Positions 36,863-47,477 are shown, counted from the first letter of the stretch. The stretch is 64,000 bases of DNA from Sceloporus undulatus (GCF_019175285.1 NC_056523.1:206764808-206828807), one strand, 5' to 3'. Made by a program: numbers and translations. The notes: a model not told the origin generated them from the letters alone.

Positions 36863-37734
36863 TATATGTATTTCATTACTTTTATTCCAAGAAAACCATG
36901 AGGAACAGGAAAAAGAAAAGGGTCAAGCAGATTACATTGTTTCAATCTGTAACTAGACTGAACATGAACAGGGCTGGGAAACAATGTTGCAAAATTTTCT
37001 TCTTCCTCTGAAATGTGATGGTTTGCAATGATTAAGGAGAGGGAAAACAAAAAGAAGCAGTTATTCACACAGCAAGAATATCATCCAATTATGGCACAAT
37101 GAAAGGTAGATACATCCTCATTTGATCAGTGGAACAAACATTAGGAGTGATGTTTCAACTGCAGCAGCTTCAGTGACATTAAGAAAAAAGTAGCCAGCTT
37201 TCTAATAGCAATAACATTATTGTACAACATGCCTGAGCTTCAGTAAGAGATCTGAGTTCAAGCATAAGGCATCTTCCTTTTTTTTTGTATATGAACTTGA
37301 GATCTACCTCTCATGTTGCCTTTGTGAAAATGAAAATTAAGTGCAGCAGTACCTCCAAGCAAATCTTTAATATTTAGCATGAATCTCCTTTCTCCCAACA
37401 TTAGAATACATTTCATGGCCTTTAGTTTTTTACAACGCCAATTTTAAAAGTGTGGAAATGTGCAATGTTAAAAGATAACCTAAAATCCAACCTCCTTCTC
37501 TATAGCTTGCAACTAGTAAACAATACTAGAAATGGACTTACAGCCATCCTATTGGTCACTATTTGATTAGAAATGGAAACATTTATGGAAAGCAAACCAG
37601 CCATCATAGCTAAGAAATTATTCCTGTAATTTAGAGCATAGCAAATAATCACAATAACCCATTGGTAAATATTTTACCAATTTCCAGATGAGAAATAATC
37701 ACAAAAATCATATGAACAAACATGATAATCTGCC

Positions 37735-38216
37735 TCATAGAATCCTAGAGTTGGAAGAGACCGCAAGGGCCATCCAGTCCAACCCCATTCTGCCATGCAG
37801 GAACTCTCAATCAAAGCATTCCCGACAGGTGGCCACACAGCCTCTGCTTAAAGACCTCCAAGGAAGGAAACTCCACTACATTCCATTAAGGGAGTGTGTT
37901 CCACTGTCAAACAGCTCTTACTGTCAGGAAGTTCGTCCCAATGTTGAGGTGTAATTTCTCTTCCTGTAGCTTGCATCCATTGCTCCATGTCCTACTCCCT
38001 GGAGCAGCAGAAAACAAGCTTGCTCCACCCTCAATATGGCACCTCTTCAAGTATTTAAACAGGGCTATCATATCACCTCTTACCCTGCTCTTCTCCAGCT
38101 CTCAAAGTCTCTCCCCATAGGTTTCCAGACCCTTCACCACTTTGGCTGCCTTCCTCTGGACATGCTCCAGCTGGTCAACCTCCTTTTTGAAATGTGGTGC
38201 CCAGAACTGGATGCAC
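37735..38216 (-). mobile_element. CR1 LINE 3' end
   Basis: The same 3' segment as the CR1 at 8190: AGAGTTGGAAGAGACC, GCCATCCAGTCCAACCCC, AATATGGCACCTCTTCAAGT and GTGGTGCCCAGAACTGGA. A short 5'-truncated copy. Confidence 0.85.
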
Positions 38217-38611
38217 ATGAGCACATGGACAGTAATCTATAAATATAAACACTGGTATTTTGGGCTGTCAAATTATTTATTTTGTAAACTGTATTCAATC
38301 AGTATGAGTGATGGTTCCATGCGCTCAAAGGTAAGGCAGCACCTTTTCATTAAGACAATCCTTATAAAGCTTTAATTATTCAGGGGAGCTGTTTTAAGGG
38401 AAGGCACACTCCTCAGGCCATTTTGGCTCCAGGTGTTACTAATTTTATCAAGATTCTTGGGTAAATTACTTCTATTTACTTAAACTAAATTACCACTAAT
38501 CACCTGTTCGCATGATTCTATCAACATATACTATATCATTTCTCACCTATAATATATATAATAAATACTACATAATTTCTCAATTTTTTTTCAACCATAT
38601 AAACTAGAGCG

Positions 38612-39009
38612 ACGTATATACTCGACTATAAGTCGACCTCATGTATAAGTCAAGGGCAAGTTTTGGGGCCAAAATTACGGATTTTGACATGACCCATGTG
38701 TAAAACTTGGAGGCTCCTTCAGTGTGTGTATGCGAGCGGCAAGAGGGAAGCAGCAATTAATAGGAGGCTTCAGCCTTCACTTCCAAGACAGCAAAGCACC
38801 TGGATGAGAGAGGGATTGTGAAACAAACAGCAAGCAATCAGTCTCCAAGGATACTATCTGCTTGGCTCAGGACAGAAAGAAACAGCATGGGGAAATTTGA
38901 AAGAGCTGCTATTACAATACCATCCTGACTTGTAAATAAGTTGACCTAGGATTTTGGGGTCAATTTTTGGACATAAATTTTTTAGACTTATAGACAAGTA
39001 TATACAGTA
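38612..39009. mobile_element. DNA transposon, TATATACTCGACTATAAG family, copy 1
   Basis: Left end CGTATATACTCGACTATAAG, right end reversed CTGTATATACTTGTCTATAA. Inner parts GGGCAAGTTTTGGGGCC and CCTAGGATTTTGGGGTCA recur in the copies at 47082 and 55793. Confidence 0.7.
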
Positions 39010-39225
39010 TGTAGACCTAATGCATCACAAGGCAAACTCCAAATCCAAGTATACCCACTGAGCATAAAATATTTTACAGGTGTTTAGTAACAGGTTCTAA
39101 CTACTGTAATTAGGCTACAGCCCATTATAAAAGAATCCTAGTCATTGTATATTCATGACTTCTCCATGTCTCACTACACAACCAATTCCTCATGCATACC
39201 ACTGTACAGTCATAATAAGAGTATT

Positions 39226-39430
39226 TGTTGTTGTGCCTTCAAGTCATTTCTGACTTTTGGAGAACCTACAGCAAACCTATCACAAGATTTACTGGGCAAG
39301 ATTTGTCCAGGACAGGTTTGCCTTTGCCTTCCTCTGCAGCTATGACTTGCCCACAGTCACCCAGTGGGTTTCCATGGCCAAGTGGGGATTTGAACCCTGT
39401 TCGACTGCACCACTCTGGCTGGCTAGGATA
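39226..39430 (-). mobile_element. Sauria SINE
   Basis: On the minus strand: GGGTTCAAATCCCCACTTGG, then GTGACTGTGGGCAAGTC, GAGGAAGGCAAAGGCAAACC, ending AGTCAGAAATGACTTGAAGG and CACAACAACAAA. Confidence 0.8.
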
Positions 39431-40961
39431 TACTCCAATAGTTGAAACTAGTGGAACTAAGCACAGATCCTTGAACCAAAACTTTCCTTAGTGAGACTGT
39501 GCGTCTTTTTTTGACACCAGCACCTTGAACCTATTGCCTACACTTTTACTGTTTCAGTTCAATTAGCCTTTGGACAAAACTGCAAAAACTAATTCCTATA
39601 TATTTGCCCATTAGACCCAAGGGGATTAAAATGGAGAGAAAGCAATGATAGATATTATGCCTGGCATAATACTGTTTAGATTGCAATTGTATGGACATTT
39701 ATTTGTAGGCAAGCTGCAATTACATCACACAGAGATGCATAAAACTGGATGACAAGTGTTAATGATGGGTGTTATGTTAACTAAGATGTGTTTTCTTACC
39801 TGCCCATCCCTAATGTATTCTCTTTCATCTGTTTTACTAAATCCAGTCTACCAGGAACCATTTTGACTCCTCCTCTCTCAAGGCTGTCACCTCAGCAGAC
39901 ATTACTACTGTATATCAATTACACTAACTATAAGAATACCTGACTCTGCTTTCTTCCACTCCCTTTTCTTCTCTATTTGTACAGAATCCACTGTGTGCCC
40001 TTTTGAAATCTCTGAACAAAGTTTATTAATTTTAGGTGCTTTCTAAATTACAACAATCCCTTACCAATAGAAAACAACAACACTGGGAAGAATGTAGTGG
40101 AAGAGTTAGTTTTAAAGGGGGGGATCCGTATTATAATCTACCTCAGAGGTACAGACTGAAGATGGACACATGTTTTAAAGAGCTACTTGGGGGAAGGAAA
40201 GAGGGAATGGAAACTTTGGAGAGAAATTAAGGACCCTGTGGATTTCAGCCTTTGAATTTAGTTCATCTTAACATGATTCCTGAGGAGGTCACTATAACTC
40301 CACTCTATAAATACAGAGCTACATAATTCAACATTTATGGCTAAGCAGATATTCAGATTCACACATCAGACTTCTGAGACTGAGAGTGTGGCCTACAATT
40401 TGCCAATATATGCATGCCAAATAGAAAAATGTAATTAAGTGAAATAATTTGTAAACTATGTTTAATTTCAGTTATATTGAAACTTGCTGTCTGAACTAAT
40501 TTACTTTTATCTGAATTTTATAGGTGGAGGCCTTAAGCAAAACTGGTAGGACAAACATTGTGCCTAAAGGGGTACTTGAAGTCTTCAGAGAGTAACTGTA
40601 GTGCATAATTTATATCAGGATGTACAACAGATCCCAACAGATCAAAACCCCACTGCCTTCAAGCAGTTGTTTGAATCCTGAGAACCTCTGCTTCCTTTGC
40701 TTGAAATGTGTTACGAATTTATAGAAGTGAAATAAAAACACCAAAGAAATGCAGGGTAGCTATATTAACATTTTGCTTTTCATAGTTTAAGAGAGAGGAT
40801 ACTCAGCCAGCAAGGATAGGTGCTGTATTACACAAGGCGCATGGATTTTCTTGGAAATGATACACAGCATACACTCGAACCACACTGTACACATGGTACA
40901 CCTGCCATACATGCAAAAACTCTAACTTTCTCAGCTGCGTTGCTGTGTTCAATCACATATG
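39431..40961. other. PTBP3: Intron 1, no recognisable feature
   Basis: No gene or clear repeat. Intron sequence is ordinary. Confidence 0.4.
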
Positions 40962-40969
40962 GTCCAACA

Positions 40970-41105
40970 CAGCGGTCCCCAAAGTGTGCTCTTCAAGAGA
41001 TTTTGGGCTTCATCTCCCAGAAGCCTCAGCCATGTTGCCCAATAGTCTGGGATTCTGGGAGATGGAGTCCAAAATCCCTTGAAGAGCACACTTTGGGGAC
41101 CTCTG
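40970..41105. mobile_element. Palindromic hAT MITE, 136 bp, with TSD
   Basis: Ends CAGCGGTCCCCAAAGTGTGC and, reversed, CAGAGGTCCCCAAAGTGTGC are nearly identical. The flanks gtccaaca and gtccaata are an 8-bp target duplication with one mismatch. The two arms fill almost the whole element. Confidence 0.9.
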
Positions 41106-41113
41106 GTCCAATA

Positions 41114-42480
41114 TGAAGCATCTATTCCTACAACTGAATGCTGAAGGTGATTTCTGAATGTAGAATAAAGGTTAGATTAACCCAATAGTTCTGGCTTTCT
41201 CCTGATAAAAGGAGCACAGGACTGCAGCCTTACAATTTAATATTGCAACCTGGTCCCTAAATTTCTTCAGCCCCATTGACTCAGCAGAGCGAACAAGATT
41301 GTGTTATAAATTAAGATGAGATATTTATATGCTTAAAATCAAAGGTCAACAGAAATTTAATTAAATCCATATTTCAAGAAACAGGACGCAGGCTTCTGAT
41401 TCAAAGGATCCTTTGAACTATCAGAGTTAAAGGTTGCCAATTCTAGTTTTGTTTCTAAGGGATACTGCAACAACTATTTTGGAAGACACAAGCCTGAATT
41501 TTAATTCCTATGCAGCACTTGGATTAGAAGAGTGATAAACATTAAGTCGATTAAGGAACCCAGGTTACCTTAAACAATATCAACTCCATGTCACATTTTC
41601 GGATCACAAACTTTCATGTTTAGCTGAACTATGCAATATTTTACGTAACTTTTCTTCAGCAACAAATACTAAATATCCAGTCAGTGATATGTATGACTGC
41701 CATGCCTACTCACTGTACTTACACCTGAGTCTGAACCCATATTTACAACAGAGAAGACACAACTACTGTCCCAGAAAGTCATGCATGATGTCCTGACCTC
41801 TGTCGCCAGATAAACCTTGCCAAAACTTCATCTGTGCTCCGGACAAACATTCTGGCTTGGCATGATTATGCTGCCACAATGCCCATGTTATTTCTTTATT
41901 ACTATTAATAGATATTTTTAATGTTTTAATTTTAACAGTAAGATGTTTAATTCTTTTTTAAGGGGGGGATGTTGAGATAAAAATTTGTATGTGGGTGTTT
42001 TAAGTTGCTGTTAGTTGCTTTGATTGTTTCAGTACATGAAAGTGGGGTAAAAATAAAAGAAGGAAAAGAAATAAAGAAGAATAACGTCGATAGAGGATAA
42101 AATTGACAGTTGGTCAGAAATAACGATGCTCAGGACATCTGAGTTATTTTTACTTGGTTTTAGTGAATCTCAATGACTAAGTGCTGAATTACTCACTTCA
42201 CAAGGTGGGCTTTTTCTCCCTGTCTAATTCATGACCCCAATCTATGAAGACAGTGTAAGAGGCATTTTTTCTCAGTGGCTGATTCAAATATCCAAAGAGA
42301 AGCACAGGCTGCTATAGAGAAGCCCAGGGTCTGGTTTCAGGGTTGATGCAAGAGGAAGGAGCCTTCCGATTAATTAGCTAATGAACTTCCATCAGTTCCA
42401 AGTCAAAGACTGTGTGGCCTGTGAGCTTCTTCTTCTTCCAACTGTTGCTTACAACAAGGGAGGCTGCTTAGGTTGGGTGG
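41114..42480. other. PTBP3: Intron 1, with an L2-type tail
   Basis: At 41950-42060 a plus-strand L2-type 3' end (AGTTGCTTTGATTG, GGGGTAAAAATAAAAG). Otherwise nothing. Confidence 0.4.
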
Positions 42481-42652
42481 AGAAATAACAACCTGGTTTG
42501 GTACTGCTTTAACTTGTTGTTTGGCTCACTGCTGTGGAATTCTGGGAGTTGGAGCAGAGCTCCGCTCTGGGCCCCACAACAAACTCCAACTCCCAGAATT
42601 CCATAGCAATGAGCCAGAAGAGTTAAAGAGGTGCAAAACCAGGTTATTTCTT
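42481..42652. mobile_element. Palindromic MITE beside the promoter
   Basis: Arms AGAAATAACAACCTGGTTT and AAAACCAGGTTATTTCT, then TGGAATTCTGGGAGTTGGAG against AACTCCCAGAATTCCATAG, make a 172-bp hairpin. It shares ATTCTGGGA and GCTCA...GTTAAAG parts with the repeat at 60541-60740. Confidence 0.8.
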
Positions 42653-42654
42653 CA

Positions 42655-43480
42655 GTCTGGATGCAGCTTCCCTTCCTTTCCCTTTCCCTTTCCCTTCCTT
42701 CCTCCTTCCTTGGCTTGGGCTCTTTCCTTTCCCTCCGCTGACACTGCTCTCCTCCTCCTGCCTTGGTCTGTCCCGGAATGGCTTCTCTTTCTTCCCTCTC
42801 CTTGCCTTCCTCCTCCCGACGCCAAGGAGGAGGAGGAGGACCAACTCCCTGCGAAACACAAAACTCACACAGAGCAGCCTCTGCCGCCGCCGCCGCTGCC
42901 ACACCTGGCCAAGTGGCAGCAGCAGCAGCAGCCACACCGGTTTAGAGGGGGGGGGGGGGGAGGAAGGAGGAGGGAAGGGAAGGGAGGCACCGTCCGGCTG
43001 CTGTTTTTCCAGGCAGCCCGCCCCTGGCTCTCTGTCGTAACCCTTCGAAGAGGAAGAGAAAACAGGGCGGGGAGGAGGAGGAAGAGGACAAGCTTTCGGG
43101 GCCCTACGACCCCCTTCTCCCTCTTATCTTTCTTTCCTCTCTCCCCCTCTTTCCTTCCTCTTCTCTTCCCTTCCTCATTTCCTGCCTTCTTTCTTTCCTT
43201 TCAAGGATCCTTCTTTCCTTCTTTTCCATCCTCCTTTTTTCTTTCCTCCTTCCTAGATTTCCTTTCCTTCCTTTCCTCAATTCCTCTTCTTTTTCCGCTT
43301 CCTCCTTCCCTTCCTTATTCCCCTTTTGGTTCCTCCCTTCCTCCTTTCTTTCTTTCCCTTCCTTCCTTCCTTTTCTCTCCTTTCTTTCCCCTCTCCCCTC
43401 CCTTCTTCTTTTTCTTTCTTTCTTTCTTCCCTCCCATTCTTCCTTTCCTTTCCTTTCCTCTCTCTCTCTTTCTCTCTGAG
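42655..43480. repeat. Long CT-rich (minus: GA-rich) tract
   Basis: Plus strand is strongly pyrimidine-rich (CCTT, CTTT, TTCC units), almost pure from about 43108 to 43480. It gives rise to long artefact frames rich in Ser, Phe, Pro or Arg, Lys, Glu, which I do not call genes. The PTBP3 transcript carries the GA-rich strand. Confidence 0.85.
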
Positions 43481-44028
43481 ACACAAAGGGCAGCAGCGCA
43501 GGGAAAGGCCGGCCCCAGAGCCCCGAGGGCGGCGTGGCTCTCTCTTTCTCCCCAAAGGAGCAGAGGAGGAGGAGAAGGAAGTTTCCCTCGGCCGGGGCCA
43601 CACCTGAGCAGCAGGAGGAGGGGGGAGAGAGAGGGAGAGAGAGCTTACCCCGGGACCCTCCCTCCCTCCCTGGCTGGGTCCTTCTGGGCGGAGAAGAGGA
43701 AGAAGGAGGCCACAGAAGGCAGGGGAGGCCCAGGAAGAAGAAGCAGCTCCTCCCGTAAACTCCACATGACCCCCTTCCTCCCCCAAAAAGAAGAAGAAGG
43801 AGGGAGGAAGGGGTGCTTGGGGGGTGTTTTGTTCGAGGAGCCAGGCTCCTCTGGGGAGGCCGCCCCCGCCTCCAGAGCCTTCAGGGGCGGGGAGCCTCCC
43901 CTCTTCTTCCCCCAAAGAGAGAGAGACAGAGGCGCCTCGTGCAGCAGCCACGGCAGACCCCCTCCCTCCCTCCCTCCGAATCCCCCTTCGGCTGGGAAGG
44001 CTGAGGCGTCGAGGCCGGTCCTACTTAC

Positions 44029-44036
44029 CCATCCAT
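44029..44036 (-). CDS. PTBP3: PTBP3 exon 1 (coding part)
   Basis: On the minus strand the exon reads GCCATGGATGG followed by the donor gtaagt. It encodes M-D-G with the third codon split after two bases, which is the conserved first coding exon of PTBP family genes. The start context (GCCATGG) is a strong Kozak sequence. The exon lies in a CpG-rich island. The 5' UTR must extend to higher coordinates, but its transcription start cannot be fixed from sequence alone. Frame stays open upstream to an ATG at 44238-44240; I keep the downstream ATG because it matches the family. Confidence 0.9.
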
Positions 44037-44196
44037 GGCCCAGACGGCGGGGACGGGAAGGAGGAAAAAAAGAAGGGGGAGGGAAAGGGAACGGAGGAAG
44101 AGGAAGCGGAGGAACAGCCGCCGCCTCGCGCACCGACCGGAGGCAAAAGCCAGAAAGGATGGGCGGCGGGTGAGAGGGAGGGAGGGAGGGTGAGGA

Positions 44197-44228
44197 GGGG
44201 CGGGGCTGGGGAGAGAGTGCGCATGCGC
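44197..44228 (-). promoter_or_regulatory. GC box and palindromic NRF1-type site
   Basis: TGCGCATGCGC at 44218-44228 is the full palindromic NRF1 consensus. GGGGCGGGGC at 44197-44206 is an SP1-type GC box. Both lie 160-195 bases upstream of the PTBP3 start codon, the usual position in CpG-island promoters. Binding is inferred. Confidence 0.5.
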
Positions 44229-44313
44229 CGCCGCCGCCACAGCGTGCCCTGCCCAACCCTCTCTTCCTCCCTCCCCACAACAGACACACCCAAGATCAGT
44301 TCTAGGGAACAGG

Positions 44314-44338
44314 NNNNNNNNNNNNNNNNNNNNNNNNN
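44314..44338. other. Assembly gap (25 N) at an inverted join
   Basis: Fixed-size run of 25 N between the contig with PTBP3 exons 1-8 (minus) and the contig with exons 9-15 (plus). The strand switch and the 47-base overlap show that the left contig is misoriented. Confidence 0.95.
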
Positions 44339-44675
44339 ATTTTACCTTAAATAGAAGATCAGCAACTTTCAGAGCAAATTAAGGCATTGTGTGATTAAGT
44401 ATGTTATTGGTTTCAGAGTTGTTCCTGGTTTTGTAGCATTTTCAGATTTTTGTCCAATCTGTGGGCTGCAAGATACAGTATTTTCTGTGACAGACTTGTG
44501 TATCTGGTCATGTCAAATTAGTGGTTTACTGCAAGAAGTTATATCAGGCAGAATTCACGAAACTGCATTTCTCTTTTGTGGACAAAGGTGCCTTCTAAAT
44601 CCAGAAAATTCCTGTGTTCCAAAGTTGCAATGCATATTTTATGAATTTTCTCTTTCAGTGTTACGTTTATAGTAT

Positions 44676-45770
44676 TTATTTATTTATTTATTTATATTTA
44701 TTTTTTTTTTTTTATCCTGCCTTTCTCCCAAAGTGGGACCCAAGGGAACTAACAACACATACAAAGCACATTAAAACAACAACTAAAATCCTACAATTAA
44801 AATCATAAAAATATAAAAATTACAAACATAAAATTTTAAAACAAAGTTAAAAATAATAATCTAAAACCAATCCCCTCATCCCCCAATAAAACCAAGCCTG
44901 CAAGATCTTAAAAGGCTTGTTTAAATAAAAATGTCTTTGCAAAAGGCCAGCAGGGAGGGAGCCACCCTAGCCTCCTGTGGAGCAGCCAGGGCCGGCTCTA
45001 GATATTTGGCAACCCAACATGAGAAATATTTTGGCACCCCCTGTTGCCCTTCATAATTATTTTCACCCCTTGATTTTCGCTGTTTTGTTTGTTAAAGCTA
45101 GACATGACATAAAACTTAGGATCCAATCTCTCATCATAGTACTGAGAATTAGTCAAAAAGCCAAAAAATATACAAAACAAGTTGCAAAGCCACTCCTAAA
45201 TTTTGTCACCCTAGGTGGCTGCCTAGTTCTCCTATATGAAGGAGCTGGCCCTGGGAGCAGCCACTGAGAAGGCTCTCTCTCGTGTCCTCACCAAGTGAGC
45301 CTGGGATGGTGGTGCAACTGAGAGAAAGCCTTCTCCTGGGGATCTAAGGGCTGTAGATGGTTCGTATGGGGAGATACGATCTCTCAAATAGTCTGGACCT
45401 AAGCCATGTAAGGCTTTATAGGTCATGACCAGCACTTTTAATTGTGCTCAGAAACAAACCGGTAATGAGTGAAGCTGTTTCAGTACAGGAGTTATACAGT
45501 ATGTTCCTTGTAACTAGCTCCAGTCAGCATTCTAGCCGCGGCATTTTGGCCCATCTGAAGTTTCCGAACAGTTTCCAAAGGCAGCCCATGTAGAGCACGT
45601 TATAGTCGTCCAAACAGGATGTAACCAAAGCTTTTGTCGCTGTGGCCAGCTCTAACGTCTCAAGGAATGGGTGCAGCTGGCACAGAAGTTTTAATTGTGC
45701 AAATACACTTCTGGCCACTGCTGAAACCTGGGGATCCAGGTTCAGAGTGGAGTGCACACTGAATACACTG
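44676..45770 (-). mobile_element. L2 LINE 3' part, split by hAT
   Basis: On the minus strand: LDPQVSAVARSVFAQLK, CQLHPFLETLELATATKALV, MTYKALHGLGPDYLRDRISP, TALRSPGEGFLSVAPPSQ, RTRERAFSVAAP. The 3' end near 44676 has TATTTATTTATT after the sequence TATCCTGCCTTTCTCCC reversed. The copy is inactive. Confidence 0.8.
44987..45253. mobile_element. hAT element, 267 bp, with perfect 8-bp TSD
   Basis: Starts CAGGGCCGGCTCTAG and ends, reversed, CAGGGCCAGCTCCTTC. Both flanks are ggagcagc, an exact 8-bp target duplication inside L2 sequence. So the hAT is younger than the L2 copy. Confidence 0.9.
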
Positions 45771-46870
45771 TATTCAGTAGTAGTTGTATAGTAGCACACT
45801 GAATATACAAAACGGCTGCAGTAAAAACTCAACCTCAGGGTTAAAAAATAGGAGTAGCAAACAGATGGCAGCTGGTTCTTATGAGGAGAGTGTAAAATCG
45901 GAGCAGGCTTATTCTCTTCACATCGAGTCCTCGTGCCTGGATTCCAGTATCTCATGGGTTAATTATCTAATTAGGATGGCCAACTTAGTGAAATGTAGCA
46001 AAGGAGTGTTTGCATGTTGTATGCTAGAACGGTTTCTATTCTAGGTGAAAATGGCGTGAATTGTATGCATTTGGTATCAGTGGCCATGCAGGCCTTATCA
46101 GACTGAAAAAAACTCTTTGTTACTGGCTGCTTATACAATGAATTACAGTGGAAATCAGAACTGTGAATAAATGATAATACCTATATTGCCAATACTAGTC
46201 ATGGTACCAATACATGTATTATAAATGTAAAATATTTAGTATTCTGCAGTATTTGTGTAACTGCCATATTGTGACTAAAGATAAGAGGTGTGAGAAGTTC
46301 ATTCAGATGGGAGAATGGGTTGCTGCTGTTAATGTGCAGTTTGCTGCTAATTTCAGAAGTATTACAATTCAGTCATGCATTTAGTATTATTTTAGAACTA
46401 TTTTCTCATTTAAACATTTCAGGTTATGTTTTTGATCAGATGTTTGTCCATAATTAGTCTCCAGAGAATGTCTTAGGTGAAAATAACTATTAGGTTTTTC
46501 TCTTCCCTCTATTTCCATTTGTTTATAAATTACAACCTTAATTTATAATGGAAAGAAGACATTTGTTACCCTAGAAACAATAATAAAAATGCATTTTATA
46601 CATTCTGGTTCCTGCACTTTGAATCTTTGAAATAATCCAAAGAAGTGATGCTCTAAGATTCTTGCATATTTGTGAAATCCATACTGACATGGTGAAAGAG
46701 GTACACTAGTATTGACTCCATGATTGTCTACAAGGTGCTTAAAATTGGAGAAAAACAGCAAAGTCACATGTGGATTTGTATGTTTAGAGGCACAGAATGG
46801 ATATATCAACCTCTCACTTCCTCTAGGAAGCAATTTCTTGTCATCTAAATTAATTTGTTTTTCTTTTCAG
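45771..46870. other. PTBP3: Intron 8, no recognisable feature
   Basis: Ordinary intron, ending in the polypyrimidine tract before exon 9. Confidence 0.4.
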
Positions 46871-46948
46871 GTACTCCAGGTATCATCTCCTCACCATATG
46901 CAGGGGCTGCTGGCTTTGCCCCTGCCATTGGTTTTCCCCAAGCTGCAG
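46871..46948 (+). CDS. PTBP3: PTBP3 exon 9 (26-residue cassette, GC donor)
   Basis: The 78-nt exon has acceptor ttcttttcag. It encodes GTPGIISSPYAGAAGFAPAI followed by GFPQAA, the 26-residue linker cassette between RRM2 and RRM3. It is phase 1 at both ends, so it can be skipped without breaking the frame; the equivalent PTBP1 exon is alternatively spliced. The donor is CAG|gcaagt, a GC rather than GT site with otherwise ideal flanks. Confidence 0.95.
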
Positions 46949-47081
46949 GCAAGTCCTTTTTAGTGTGATTAAAACCTAATTTTGTATTTTTAGTGCTTTG
47001 TCTAGCTTTTAAAAATAACTATTATTGTACTTACTGGTTTTGGAAGGAAAATGTGAGTAAAATCTAGCACACTTTTAATTA

Positions 47082-47477
47082 CCATATATATTTGACATGT
47101 ATAAGTGAAGGGCAGGTTTGGGGGCCAAGATAATGGATTTTGGTATGATCAGTAGATAAGTTGAGAGTAAAATTTAAGAGCATGTAACAAAGGATCTAAA
47201 GGACAAAACAAAGGAAACCAATGCCAGAGAACTTAGAAAATTCCAGGTGGCATAACTGTTTGTATTCACACTAAAGGCTGGATGGATGAGAGAGTAGAGG
47301 GGGATCAGTGCTAACAGAACAGATTATACTCTTGTCTTTAACCAGGGAATGGTTCTTTTTTTTTAATAAGAGTCAAAGTGCAGTACTTACATTGACCCGT
47401 GGATAAGTTGACTAAGGTTTTTTTGGGAATCATTTTTTTACTAAATTTTCTAGACTTATACGTGAGTATATACAGTA
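47082..47477. mobile_element. DNA transposon, TATATACTCGACTATAAG family, copy 2
   Basis: Degenerate left end near 47082 and right end GACTTATACGTGAGTATATA before CAGTA. Shares GGGCAGGTTTGGGGGCC and GATAAGTTGACTAAGG with copies at 38612 and 55793. Confidence 0.65.

Larger units (their letters stand above)
2936..44036 (-). other. PTBP3: PTBP3 gene, 5' half (exons 1-8)
   Basis: This span holds the promoter-proximal half of the gene for polypyrimidine tract-binding protein 3, a nuclear and cytoplasmic RNA-binding protein that binds CU-rich RNA and controls splicing. Eight coding exons on the minus strand have GT/AG borders and consistent phases, and encode residues 1 to about 295: the N-terminal NLS region, RRM1 (exons 4-5) and RRM2 (exons 6-8). 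PTBP3 is preferred over PTBP1 and PTBP2 because exon 4 reads [19 protein letters not shown] and exon 5 [16 protein letters not shown], which match PTBP3 as I recall the paralogues. The remaining exons are on the plus strand beyond the 44314 gap, so the gene is split by an inverted contig. Introns are long and full of repeats. Confidence 0.95.
43481..44300 (-). promoter_or_regulatory. PTBP3: PTBP3 CpG-rich promoter and 5' UTR region
   Basis: A GC- and CpG-rich block surrounds exon 1, unlike the AT-rich introns. It has no TATA box that I can see, which is usual for a housekeeping CpG-island promoter. Transcription runs towards lower coordinates. The upstream side is cut off by the 44314 gap. 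Confidence 0.75.

Noticed and set aside
43277-43951. Minus-strand frames rich in Arg, Lys and Glu near the promoter
   Set aside because: Translations of the GA-rich strand of the same tract. They look like charged coiled coils but have no conserved motif.
42473-44173. 566-codon plus-strand open frame rich in Ser, Phe and Pro
   Set aside because: It runs through the CT-rich tract and CpG island, crosses the PTBP3 start exon in antisense, and its makeup is that of translated low-complexity DNA. No domain.
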